NCBI RefSeq assembly: GCF_004298145.1
Contig: NZ_SCRH01000058.1
Location: forward strand, 1 to 64,000
Length of the DNA: 64,000 nucleotides
Source: Mycobacterium sp.
GTDB taxonomy: Bacteria > Actinomycetota > Actinomycetes > Mycobacteriales > Mycobacteriaceae
Direction of reading: 5' to 3'
Within the stretch, counting starts at the first letter, position 1. The number at the start of each line of letters is the position of its first letter. Below are positions 24,671 to 32,883 of this stretch, piece by piece. A program made the position numbers and the translations under genes. The notes under the pieces are model-generated. The model ran no database searches, was not told the origin of the DNA, and was given only the letters and a program-made list of their open reading frames with translations.

Positions 24671-25645
24671 CTAGTCGCTGCCGACCTCAGGGCACGAAGA
24701 CGGGGCAGGTCCGGGTGCCGGACGCCGCCACAGCCGCGACATCACGCTGGCCCGGGTGTGGCGCTGCCCGAGGACCGGTGTCGCCGCCGGTACCGCCGGG
24801 CCCAGCGGCGGGCGCTCCACCTCCTCACCCAGCACATCGCACAGGGCCAGCAGCAGCGCGTCGGCCGCCAGCGCATAGGCGGGTGCCGACGGGTGGAAGC
24901 CGTCGGCGGAGAACATCACGTCGGGTGTGGCCCGGAACTGCGGCGCCATCAGGCGCGCCAGCGGCACCGGCACACCGCCGGCCGACCTGACCGCCGCGGT
25001 CTGGGCGCGGGCAAGCTGCAGGCAACGCTCGTGCGCCAGCGAACGCAGCGGTTGCGGAATGGCGCTGATGAACCCCAGATCCGGGCAGGTGCCGACGATC
25101 ACCACCGCGTCCCGGGTGCGCAACTTGCGCACGGTCAACGCCAGCCGTTGCGCCGACTGGCTGATGCCGTTGAGCGCGGTCACGTCGTTGGCGCCGACCA
25201 TGATCACCGCCACGTCCGGCGGCGGGCCGGCCACGAACATGGCGTCGACTTGGCCGCACACGCCTTTGGACGTGGCTCCGACAATGGCCTTGGTGCTCAG
25301 CCGGATTCGCTTGCCGGTCTGCTCCGCCAGGCCCCGCGCGATCCGCACCCCCGGCACTTCGTCGGCACTCATGCACCCGTATCCGGCGGCAGTTGAATCG
25401 CCGAAGATCATTAGGTGAACATCGGCCGTCATGCCGCGGCGCCACCGTTCCACCGGCCCGCCGCCGCGCGCGTACACGCCGTCGGCGCGGGGCGGGACGT
25501 CCCATGCCTTGGGGATGATGGTGCGCGCGTGGGTCGCCTGGCCGACCAACAGACTGCGCGCCCCCAGGTAGGCGGTTCCTGTCGAGGCGAGCGCGCCTGC
25601 TGTGGCCAGGGCGATCGCCGAACGACGTGGCACCCGAATGGTCAC
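24671..25645 (-). CDS. Secreted SGNH/GDSL-type esterase (Rv1075c orthologue)
   Basis: A 324-residue protein with a basic N-terminus and a hydrophobic stretch (about residues 9-30) acting as signal or anchor. Block I is MIFGDSTAAG with Ser84, block III is VGANDVTAL, and block V is SADGFHPSAP with Asp248 and His251, giving a full catalytic triad. Esterase activity on short acyl chains is known for Mtb Rv1075c. A Pro/Arg-rich tail of about 60 residues follows the domain. It is divergent from lipU. Confidence 0.88.
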   Translation of the reverse strand: MTIRVPRRSAIALATAGALASTGTAYLGARSLLVGQATHARTIIPKAWDVPPRADGVYARGGGPVERWRRGMTADVHLMIFGDSTAAGYGCMSADEVPGVRIARGLAEQTGKRIRLSTKAIVGATSKGVCGQVDAMFVAGPPPDVAVIMVGANDVTALNGISQSAQRLALTVRKLRTRDAVVIVGTCPDLGFISAIPQPLRSLAHERCLQLARAQTAAVRSAGGVPVPLARLMAPQFRATPDVMFSADGFHPSAPAYALAADALLLALCDVLGEEVERPPLGPAVPAATPVLGQRHTRASVMSRLWRRPAPGPAPSSCPEVGSD

Positions 25646-25878
25646 GCAGTCAAGTTTAGGGCCGCTCCGGACTTTGCGCGGGCGGTGCGAAAAAACGAAC
25701 TGATCACGGTGCGACTCAGAACTGGTATCAACTCAAAGATTTCATACGTTGTACTAAGCAACGGCTGTCAAGCTGAGAGCAGGGGGTTGGCTGAGCGCCA
25801 TGGCAAACGGCTGAACCGGACGCTCAGCTGACTCGTCACATGCTGTATCGCACTACAACGGCGTAGGAAGTGTTGAGC

Positions 25879-26946
25879 ATGACCGCACCTAGCAAGGTAT
25901 CGGGTTCGCCCGAGAACCCCGTTCGTGCCCTGGATGTCCTCAAGGCCCGTCGCGCCCGGACGCGCAAATTCGCGATCAGTGACGGCGCACCGGTCGAGGT
26001 CCTCGAGTCCGGCCCAAGCGTTGCTGCGCGACTGGCGAATCTGACGTCACGGCTGACGATCCGGCCGATTCTGACCGCCGGCAGCCACGTCCCCAACCTG
26101 CCATGGCCGTGGGGTCTCATCGACCTCACCGCTCGGGTGCTGATCCCGGCGTCGGCCACCGTCCGCGAGACGGTGAAGTTGCCCAACGCCTCGGCGCAGC
26201 TGGTTCGCGCCCCCGGGGTGCTGCCCGCCGACGGCACCCGCCGGATCGTCGTCTACCTCCACGGCGGTGCGTTCCTGACCTGTGGGGCGAACTCCCACGG
26301 CAGGCTCGTCGAAGCCCTCTCCAAGTTCGCCGACTCGCCCGTGTTGGTGGTCAATTACCGGCTGCTGCCGAAGAATTCGGTCGGCATGGCGCTCGAGGAT
26401 TGCCACGACGCCTACCGATGGTTGCGGCTGCGCGGCCACCAACCCGACCAGATCGTGCTGGCCGGCGACTCCGCGGGCGGCTATCTGGCGCTCACGCTGG
26501 CGCAACGCCTGCAGGAGGAAGGTGAGGAGCCCGCCGCGCTGGTGGCGATCTCGCCACTGCTGCAGCTGGCGAAGGAACCCAAGCAGGCCCATCCCAACAT
26601 CGGCACCGACGCGATGTTCTCCGCCGAGGCTTTCGATGCCCTCGCCGAGCTGGTTGCCGCAGCGGCCGGGAAGAACAAAATCGACGGCAAGCCCGAACAG
26701 ATCTACGAGCCGCTGGAACACATCAAGCCGGGCCTGCCGCGCACGCTGATTCACGTGTCGGGCTCCGAGGTGTTGCTGCACGATGCGCGGTTGGCGGCAA
26801 GCAGGCTGGCCGCGGTGGGCGTGCCGGCCGAGGTGCGGGTGTGGCCCGGGCAGATCCACGACTTCCAGCTGGCCGCGCCGATGGTGCCGGAGGCCATGCG
26901 CTCGCTGCGTCAGATCGGCGACTACATCCGCGAGGCCACCGGCTAG
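25879..26946 (+). CDS. lipU: Hormone-sensitive-lipase family esterase LipU
   Basis: A 355-residue alpha/beta hydrolase: oxyanion motif YLHGGAF (His-Gly-Gly at 128-130), nucleophile GDSAGG with Ser198, and a C-terminal GSEVLLHDA and GQIHDF supplying Asp and His. AGGAAG lies eight bases before the ATG; a GTG three codons upstream is less likely. It matches Mtb LipU (Rv1076), placed before cbs, but is longer at the N-terminus than the 297 residues I remember for Mtb. It probably hydrolyses short- to medium-chain esters in lipid turnover. Confidence 0.88.
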   Translation: MTAPSKVSGSPENPVRALDVLKARRARTRKFAISDGAPVEVLESGPSVAARLANLTSRLTIRPILTAGSHVPNLPWPWGLIDLTARVLIPASATVRETVKLPNASAQLVRAPGVLPADGTRRIVVYLHGGAFLTCGANSHGRLVEALSKFADSPVLVVNYRLLPKNSVGMALEDCHDAYRWLRLRGHQPDQIVLAGDSAGGYLALTLAQRLQEEGEEPAALVAISPLLQLAKEPKQAHPNIGTDAMFSAEAFDALAELVAAAAGKNKIDGKPEQIYEPLEHIKPGLPRTLIHVSGSEVLLHDARLAASRLAAVGVPAEVRVWPGQIHDFQLAAPMVPEAMRSLRQIGDYIREATG

Positions 26947-26963
26947 CACCAGCGCACGAAACG

Positions 26964-26980
26964 CGCACAGCAGTTGTGCG
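26964..26980 (+). terminator. Small hairpin between lipU and cbs
   Basis: CGCACA-GCAGT-TGTGCG, a six-pair stem 18 bases after the lipU stop, with no T run. It may be a weak terminator or simply one of the GTGTG-type intergenic repeats. Confidence 0.3.
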
Positions 26981-27011
26981 TCCCGCGAAACCGCCTGAGA
27001 CGATGTGACGC

Positions 27012-28430
27012 ATGCGGATCGCGCAGCACATCAGTGACCTCATCGGCGGCACACCGCTGGTGCGCCTGAACTCCGTCGTCCCCGACGGTGCCGGCATCGT
27101 GGCGGCCAAGGTCGAATACCTCAACCCCGGCGGCAGCTCGAAGGACCGGATCGCGGTGAAGATGATCGACGCCGCCGAAGCCGGCGGACAGCTGCGGCCC
27201 GGCGGCACCATCGTCGAACCCACATCGGGCAACACCGGGGTCGGGCTGGCCCTGGTCGCCCAGCACCGCGGTTACAAGTGCGTGTTCGTCTGCCCCGACA
27301 AGGTCAGCGAGGACAAGCGCAACGTGCTGATGGCGTACGGCGCCGAGGTGGTCGTGTGCCCGACGGCGGTGCCCCCCGAGCACCCGGACAGCTACTACAG
27401 CGTCTCCGATCGGCTGGTCACGGAAATCGACGGCGCGTGGAAGCCGGACCAGTACGCCAACCCGGAAGGCCCGGCCAGCCACTACGCCACCACCGGCCCG
27501 GAGATCTGGGCCGACACCGACGGCAAAGTCACCCACTTCGTCGCCGGCATCGGCACCGGCGGCACGATCACCGGCGCGGGCCGCTACCTCAAAGCGGTAT
27601 CGGAGGGCCGCCCAGAAGGACCGGTGCGCATCATCGGTGCCGACCCCGAGGGGTCGGTGTACTCGGGTGGCACCGGCCGGCCCTATCTGGTGGAGGGCGT
27701 CGGCGAGGACTTTTGGCCGCAGGCATACGACCGCACGGTGCCCGACGAGATCATCGCGGTCTCCGACTCGGACTCGTTCGACATGACCCGGCGCCTGGCC
27801 CGCGAAGAAGCGATGCTGGTCGGCGGGTCGTGCGGGATGGCGGTGGTCGCCGCGCTGCGGGTCGCCGAGGACGCCGGACCCGACTCGCTCGTCGTCGTTT
27901 TGCTGCCCGACGGCGGGCGGGGCTACATGTCGAAGATCTTCAACGACGCCTGGATGTCGTCGTACGGGTTCCTGCGCAGCCGCCTCGACGGGTCGACCCA
28001 GCAGTCCACGGTCGGCGACGTGCTGCGCCGCAAGTCCGGTGAGCTGCCCGACCTGGTGCACACCCACCCGTCCGAAACCGTGCGTGACGCCATCGGCATC
28101 CTGCGCGAGTACGGGGTGTCCCAGATGCCGGTGGTCGGCGCCGAACCGCCGGTGATGGCGGGGGAGGTTGCCGGCAGTGTCTCCGAACGCGAACTGCTGT
28201 CGGCCGTCTTCGAGGGCCGGGCGAAATTGGCCGACGCGGTGGCGCTGCACATGAGCCCACCGCTGCCGATGATCGGCGCGGGGGAGTTGGTCAGCGCGGC
28301 GGGCACGGCGTTGCGTGATTGGGACGCGTTGATGGTGGTCGAGGAGGGCAAGCCGGTTGGGGTCATCACCCGCTATGACCTGCTGGGATTCCTCTCCGAC
28401 GGGCCTCGCGGACTGAGCGGGCGCCGTTAG
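27012..28430 (+). CDS. cbs: Cystathionine beta-synthase
   Basis: A 472-residue PLP enzyme condensing serine with homocysteine. The PLP lysine is Lys44 in PGGSSKDRI, SGNTGVGLA (about 76-84) binds substrate, and GIGTGGTITGAG (about 179-190) holds the PLP phosphate. The C-terminal third has two CBS modules (about 340-395 and 405-460, with VSQMPVVG and KPVGVITRYDLL), possibly binding S-adenosylmethionine. There is no N-terminal haem domain. With metB 800 bases downstream it forms a transsulfuration pair working in opposite directions between homocysteine and cysteine. Confidence 0.95.
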   Translation: MRIAQHISDLIGGTPLVRLNSVVPDGAGIVAAKVEYLNPGGSSKDRIAVKMIDAAEAGGQLRPGGTIVEPTSGNTGVGLALVAQHRGYKCVFVCPDKVSEDKRNVLMAYGAEVVVCPTAVPPEHPDSYYSVSDRLVTEIDGAWKPDQYANPEGPASHYATTGPEIWADTDGKVTHFVAGIGTGGTITGAGRYLKAVSEGRPEGPVRIIGADPEGSVYSGGTGRPYLVEGVGEDFWPQAYDRTVPDEIIAVSDSDSFDMTRRLAREEAMLVGGSCGMAVVAALRVAEDAGPDSLVVVLLPDGGRGYMSKIFNDAWMSSYGFLRSRLDGSTQQSTVGDVLRRKSGELPDLVHTHPSETVRDAIGILREYGVSQMPVVGAEPPVMAGEVAGSVSERELLSAVFEGRAKLADAVALHMSPPLPMIGAGELVSAAGTALRDWDALMVVEEGKPVGVITRYDLLGFLSDGPRGLSGRR

Positions 28431-28544
28431 CGCGCGGTGCGCCGGCGGGTGATGCGCGTCTCGCCCGGCGGCGAAACCCTCAGGTACGGTAATTCGGCCA
28501 GTCCAGCTAGAGACGTCCAGCTGTTCCGCAGTGGAAGGTTGCCC

Positions 28545-29249
28545 ATGACCGATCAACCGCCGCCCGGCGGCGCATACCCGCCACCTCCCTCGTCGCCCGG
28601 TCCATCCGGCGGGCAGCAGCCGCCATCTGGTGGGCAGGAGATCCCGCCGCCCCCACCGCCCCCGCCGCCCGGTGGCTCCTATCCGCCGCCCCCGCGGCCG
28701 TCCGGTGGATACGCGCCGCCGCCGCCGGGCCCGGCGATCCGCACGCTGCCGACGCAGGCCTACACGCCGTGGCTGACCCGCGCGCTGGCGTTCGTCATCG
28801 ACATCCTTCCGTTCGCCGTCGTGTGGGGCATCGGGATCGCAATCATGGTCGCCACGCAGCAGACGGCCTGCATCACCGACATCACGCAGTACGCCATCAA
28901 CCAGTACTGCGCCACCCAGAACTCGACCCTTGGCATGGTGGCGCAGTGGCTGGCGTCGATCGTCGGGCTGTTCTACCTGATCTGGAATTACGGCTACCAG
29001 CAGGGCACGACCGGGTCGAGCATTGGCAAATCGGTGATGAAGTTCAAGGTGGTCAGCGAGGTCACCGGGCAACCCATCGGCTTCGGCATGTCCGTGGTGC
29101 GCGCGCTGGCGCACTTCATCGACGCGATCATCTGCTTCATCGGTTTCCTTTTCCCGCTGTGGGATTCGAAGCGTCAGACGTTGGCAGACAAGATCATGAC
29201 GACGGTGTGCTTGCCGATCGACGGCGGCGAAAGGCCGCCCGTCACCTAG
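28545..29249 (+). CDS. pra: Proline-rich RDD-family membrane protein Pra
   Basis: A 234-residue protein. Residues 1-70 are Pro/Gly-rich (several PPPPP runs, SGGQ), followed by an RDD membrane domain (about 75-225) with the Arg of LTRALAFVIDILPF, a second hydrophobic pair around WLASIVGLFYLIW, and GKSVMKFKVV. It corresponds to the proline-rich antigen homologue (Rv1078, the 36-kDa antigen of M. leprae). The function is unknown; RDD proteins are often transport-related. Its TAG stop forms part of the presumed -10 box of metB. Confidence 0.9.
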   Translation: MTDQPPPGGAYPPPPSSPGPSGGQQPPSGGQEIPPPPPPPPPGGSYPPPPRPSGGYAPPPPGPAIRTLPTQAYTPWLTRALAFVIDILPFAVVWGIGIAIMVATQQTACITDITQYAINQYCATQNSTLGMVAQWLASIVGLFYLIWNYGYQQGTTGSSIGKSVMKFKVVSEVTGQPIGFGMSVVRALAHFIDAIICFIGFLFPLWDSKRQTLADKIMTTVCLPIDGGERPPVT

Positions 29250-29252
29250 GCT
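29247..29252 (+). promoter_or_regulatory. -10 element (TAGGCT) of metB, made from the pra stop codon
   Basis: TAGGCT begins with the pra TAG and ends eight bases before the metB ATG; no ribosome site lies between, so a leaderless metB transcript is likely. Confidence 0.5.
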
Positions 29253-29260
29253 GATCGTCG

Positions 29261-30430
29261 ATGAGTGACGACCGTAAACACGCGCCCGAATTCACCGGAC
29301 TCGCGACCAAAGCGATTCACGCCGGCTATCGGCCGGACCCGGCGACCGGAGCGGTCAACGCCCCGATCTACGCCAGCAGCACCTTCGCCCAAGACGGTGT
29401 GGGGGTCCTGCGGGGCGGATTCGAGTACGCGCGCACCGGCAACCCGACCCGGGCCGCGCTGGAGGCCACGCTGGCCGCCGTCGAGGAGGGCACCTACGGG
29501 CGGGCCTTCGCCTCGGGAATGGCCGCCACCGACTGCGCGCTGCGGGCGGTGCTGCGGCCGGGCGACCACGTGGTGATCCCGAATGACGCCTACGGCGGCA
29601 CTTTCCGCCTCATCGACAAGGTCTTCACCCGGTGGAACGTGGAGTACACACCGGTCGCGCTGGATGACCTGGATGCCGTGGCCGCCGCGATCACGCCGCG
29701 AACCCGGATGATCTGGGTGGAAACCCCGACCAACCCGCTGCTGTCCATCGCCGATATCGCCGCCCTTGCTGAACTAGGCCGGCAACACTCCGCGAAAGTG
29801 TTGGTGGACAACACGTTTGCCTCGCCAGCGTTGCAGCAGCCATTGACGCTGGGTGCCGACATCGTGCTGCACTCCACCACCAAATACATCGGCGGGCATT
29901 CCGACGTGGTGGGCGGCGCGCTGGTCACCGACGACCAGGAGTTGGACGACGCGTTCGGCTTCCTGCAGAACGGGGCCGGGGCGGTGCCCGGCCCGTTCGA
30001 CGCCTATCTGACGATGCGCGGCCTGAAAACCCTGGTGCTCCGCATGCAACGGCACGGCGAAAACGCCTTGGCCGTCGCGGAATTCCTGTCCGGCCATCCG
30101 GCGGTGAGCGCGGTGCTGTATCCCGGTCTACCCACTCATCCCGGGCACGAGATCGCCGCGCGGCAGATGCGCGGGTTCGGGGGCATGGTCTCGGTGCGCA
30201 TGCGGGGTGGCCGGCAGGCCGCCCGCGATCTGTGCGCCAGAACCGAGGTGTTCATCCTGGCCGAATCGCTGGGTGGGGTCGAGTCGCTGATCGAACACCC
30301 CAGCGCCATGACGCATGCGTCGACGGCCGGGTCGCAATTGGAGGTTCCCGACGACCTGGTGCGGCTGTCGGTGGGCATCGAGGATGCCGCCGACCTGCTG
30401 GCCGATCTCGAGCAGGCGCTCGCGGGGTGA
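29261..30430 (+). CDS. metB: Cystathionine gamma-synthase (or gamma-lyase) MetB
   Basis: A 389-residue Cys/Met-metabolism PLP enzyme. The PLP-binding lysine is Lys208 in LHSTTKYIGGHSDVVGG, YARTGNPT (about 56-63) provides the neighbouring-subunit phosphate site, and ASGMAAT and ETPTNPL are conserved. It joins O-succinyl- or O-acetylhomoserine with cysteine; gamma-lyase activity is also found in this family and cannot be excluded. It lies 11 bases after pra but appears to have its own leaderless promoter. It ends five bases from the convergent greA stop. Confidence 0.93.
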   Translation: MSDDRKHAPEFTGLATKAIHAGYRPDPATGAVNAPIYASSTFAQDGVGVLRGGFEYARTGNPTRAALEATLAAVEEGTYGRAFASGMAATDCALRAVLRPGDHVVIPNDAYGGTFRLIDKVFTRWNVEYTPVALDDLDAVAAAITPRTRMIWVETPTNPLLSIADIAALAELGRQHSAKVLVDNTFASPALQQPLTLGADIVLHSTTKYIGGHSDVVGGALVTDDQELDDAFGFLQNGAGAVPGPFDAYLTMRGLKTLVLRMQRHGENALAVAEFLSGHPAVSAVLYPGLPTHPGHEIAARQMRGFGGMVSVRMRGGRQAARDLCARTEVFILAESLGGVESLIEHPSAMTHASTAGSQLEVPDDLVRLSVGIEDAADLLADLEQALAG

Positions 30431-30435
30431 ACCGG

Positions 30436-30930
30436 TTAGGAGTGGTACGGCTCCGCGCTGACCAGGGTGACCTCGACGGTGTTGCCGTTGGGCACTACGT
30501 AGCTGCGGGTCTCGCCTTCCTTAGCGTCGATCAGGGCGCCGCCCAGCGGTGAGTTCGGCGAGTACACCTCGAGCTTGCCGTCGTTGACGCCCTCCTGGCG
30601 GGTGGCGATGAGGAAGGTCTCCGTGTCGGATTTGTCGCCGTTGTAATAGACCTTCACCACCGAGCCGGGCAGCGCGACGCCGGACTGCTTGGGCGCTTCG
30701 CCGACCTTGGCGTTGTTGAGCAGATCCTGCAGCTGACGGATCCGGGCCTCCTGCTGGCCCTGCTCCTCGCGGGCGGCGTGGTAGCCGCCGTTTTCACGCA
30801 GGTCGCCCTCCTCGCGGCGGTCGTTGATCTCCGCGGCGATGACCGGACGATTCGCGATCAACTGGTCGAGCTCGGCCTTGAGTCGGTCATGTGACTCCTG
30901 GGTAAGCCAGGTCACCGAAGTGTCCGTCAT
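30436..30930 (-). CDS. greA: Transcription elongation factor GreA
   Basis: A 164-residue Gre factor: an N-terminal coiled coil (about 10-78) with the acidic tip INDRREEGDLRENGGYHAAREEQ and a C-terminal FKBP-like domain (PGSVVKVYYNGD, YSPNSPLGGALIDAKEGE, ending VTLVSAEPYHS). It stimulates cleavage of backtracked RNA by RNA polymerase. The length equals Mtb GreA. GAGGAG precedes the ATG. A longer upstream open frame of 50 codons has no support. Confidence 0.95.
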   Translation of the reverse strand: MTDTSVTWLTQESHDRLKAELDQLIANRPVIAAEINDRREEGDLRENGGYHAAREEQGQQEARIRQLQDLLNNAKVGEAPKQSGVALPGSVVKVYYNGDKSDTETFLIATRQEGVNDGKLEVYSPNSPLGGALIDAKEGETRSYVVPNGNTVEVTLVSAEPYHS

Positions 30931-31148
30931 CTCCTCGTGCTCCTCGTATGTTGTTCCGCGAGTCCGCTTAAGTCCTGTTACTCCGCCATCGGAAGCGTGC
31001 GGGTCCATCCCCGTGTGCTGCGGCGCCGCGGTGCTAACGGCCGCTAATGCAGCAACACGGTCCCAACCGGAACCGTGCATTCATCCATGTTACCACCGCG
31101 CAAACAGTTGATGACTCCATATTCGCTGTTCGGCGTCGATCGCAACGG

Positions 31149-31583
31149 TCACGATGAGCGCAGATAGGCCGGCACATCGGTGCCGCAGCCGTAGATGTCG
31201 GCCACCGCCGGCGGCTGGGAGGATTTGACCGTCGTCGTCACCTGCACGGTGGTGGCGTCGGACGGTGGCACCAGCAGCTCGCGCCGTCCCGTCTCGCTGC
31301 CGTCAGCGGAGCGGACCCGCACGATGCAGTCCACCGGTCGCGACGGATCCGATCGGGTCACGCTGATCGTTATCGACGCCGTCTGGTCGTCGATCACCCG
31401 ATAGCCGGCCAGCGATCCCTTGACGTCACTGATGCCGAACCGCTGGTAGCCGATGACAGCCACGACCAGTAGGGCCGCGACGACCAGCGCGCCCAGCGCG
31501 ACGATCCCCCACCGTCGGGGGATACGCGACAGCCGGGAACGCCCGTAGCGGGCCTCCGGACGCGGAGTAGGGGTTTCGGTCAT
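31149..31583 (-). CDS. DUF4307 membrane protein (Rv1081c orthologue)
   Basis: A 144-residue protein with one membrane segment (about residues 26-46, WGIVALGALVVAALLVVAVIGY) and an extracytoplasmic beta-rich domain (about 50-140) ending VADIYGCGTDVPAYLRSS. The basic N-terminus puts the short arm inside. No function is known. It is divergent from mca by 113 bases, a pairing conserved in mycobacteria. Confidence 0.85.
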   Translation of the reverse strand: MTETPTPRPEARYGRSRLSRIPRRWGIVALGALVVAALLVVAVIGYQRFGISDVKGSLAGYRVIDDQTASITISVTRSDPSRPVDCIVRVRSADGSETGRRELLVPPSDATTVQVTTTVKSSQPPAVADIYGCGTDVPAYLRSS

Positions 31584-31696
31584 GCCTGGTTACGCCTGAT
31601 TATCGGCTGCCGGGCACCGGCCGACAGCAATGCAACGATGGGGAACTGGAATTATAGGGTCAGACCGGGCGACCACCAGAGGTGACAAGGGGGCAC

Positions 31697-32569
31697 GTGA
31701 GCGAATTGCGGTTGATGGCGGTGCACGCCCACCCCGACGACGAGTCCAGCAAGGGCGCCGCCACCTTGGCCCGCTACGCCGACGAAGGCCACCGGGTGCT
31801 GGTGGTGACCCTGACCGGCGGTGAGCGCGGCGACATCCTCAACCCGGCGATGGACCTGCCCGAGGTGCACGGGCACATCGCCGAAATCCGCCGGGACGAG
31901 ATGGCCAAGGCCGCCGAGATCCTCGGGGTGGAGCACACCTGGCTCGGCTTCGTCGACTCCGGATTGCCCAAGGGGGACCCGCCGCCCCCGCTGCCCGAGG
32001 GATGTTTCGCGCTGGTGCCGCTGGAAGAGTCGATCCAGGCGCTGGTCCGTGCGGTGCGCGAGTTTCGGCCGCACGTGATCACCACGTACGACGAAAACGG
32101 CGGCTACCCCCATCCCGATCACATTCGCTGCCACCAGGTTTCGGTCGGTGCCTTCGAGGCCGCCGGCGATTATCGGCGTTTCCCGGACGCCGGTGAGCCG
32201 TGGACGGTGTCCAAGCTGTACTACAACCACGGGTTCCTGCGGGCCCGGATGCAGTTGCTGCACGACGAAGCCCTCAAGCACGGCCATGAACCCCCGTTCA
32301 AGAAGTGGCTCGAGCACTGGGACGCGGCCCACGATCCGTTCGAGTCCCGGGTCACCACGCGTGTCGAGTGCTCGGCCTATTTCAGCCAGCGCGACGACGC
32401 GCTGCGGGCGCACACCACACAGATCGATCCGGATCACGACTTCTTCGCGGCTCCCATCGAATGGCAGCAACGACTTTGGCCCACAGAGGAATTCGAGTTG
32501 GCCCGCTCGCGCGTCCTGGCCCGGTTGCCCGAGGACGATCTGTTCGCCGGAATCGAGACCGACGCGTGA
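31697..32569 (+). CDS. mca: Mycothiol S-conjugate amidase Mca
   Basis: A 290-residue zinc amidase that cleaves mycothiol conjugates of electrophiles and drugs to a mercapturic acid and GlcN-inositol. The metal motif is AHPDDE (His12, Asp15), with the third ligand in HPDHIRCH (about 139-146); TYDENGGYPHPDH is typical of Mca rather than MshB. I start at the GTG behind AAGGGGG; a GTG five codons upstream is less well placed. The C-terminal tail ends DDLFAGIETDA. Its stop overlaps the next gene's GTG by four bases. Confidence 0.94.
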   Translation: MSELRLMAVHAHPDDESSKGAATLARYADEGHRVLVVTLTGGERGDILNPAMDLPEVHGHIAEIRRDEMAKAAEILGVEHTWLGFVDSGLPKGDPPPPLPEGCFALVPLEESIQALVRAVREFRPHVITTYDENGGYPHPDHIRCHQVSVGAFEAAGDYRRFPDAGEPWTVSKLYYNHGFLRARMQLLHDEALKHGHEPPFKKWLEHWDAAHDPFESRVTTRVECSAYFSQRDDALRAHTTQIDPDHDFFAAPIEWQQRLWPTEEFELARSRVLARLPEDDLFAGIETDA

Positions 32570-32883
32570 ATCACCTCGTTGCGATCGTGAGCGCCGTGAG
32601 CTGGCAGGCCGACGACGCACCCCAGCACACCGGGCCCGACTTCGGCAAGGCCAGCCCGGTCGGGCTGCTGATCGTCGTGTTGCTGTTGATCAGCACGCTG
32701 TTTTTGCTGCGCTCGATGAACCGGCAGCTCAAGAAGGTGCCGGAGTCGTTCGATCCCAAGCATCCTGAGCCGGATCAGGATGCGGACGAGGGCACCGACG
32801 CGGTCGACCCGGGCGCCGGGCACCCCCCGCATCAGCCGGACGGACCACCGCGACCCCCGGGATCCGGTGATGAGCCAGGCTGA
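32566..32883 (+). CDS. Small membrane protein (Rv1083 orthologue)
   Basis: About 105 residues with one membrane segment (PVGLLIVVLLLISTLFLL, about 35-52), then SMNRQLKKVPESFDPKHPEPDQ and an acidic, Pro-rich tail. The GTG overlapping the mca stop (GTGA) suggests translational coupling; GTGs at 32587 or 32596 (VSWQADDAPQH) would give lengths closer to the 88 residues I recall for Mtb. It overlaps the next gene by 14 bases. The function is unknown. Confidence 0.78.
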   Translation: MNHLVAIVSAVSWQADDAPQHTGPDFGKASPVGLLIVVLLLISTLFLLRSMNRQLKKVPESFDPKHPEPDQDADEGTDAVDPGAGHPPHQPDGPPRPPGSGDEPG

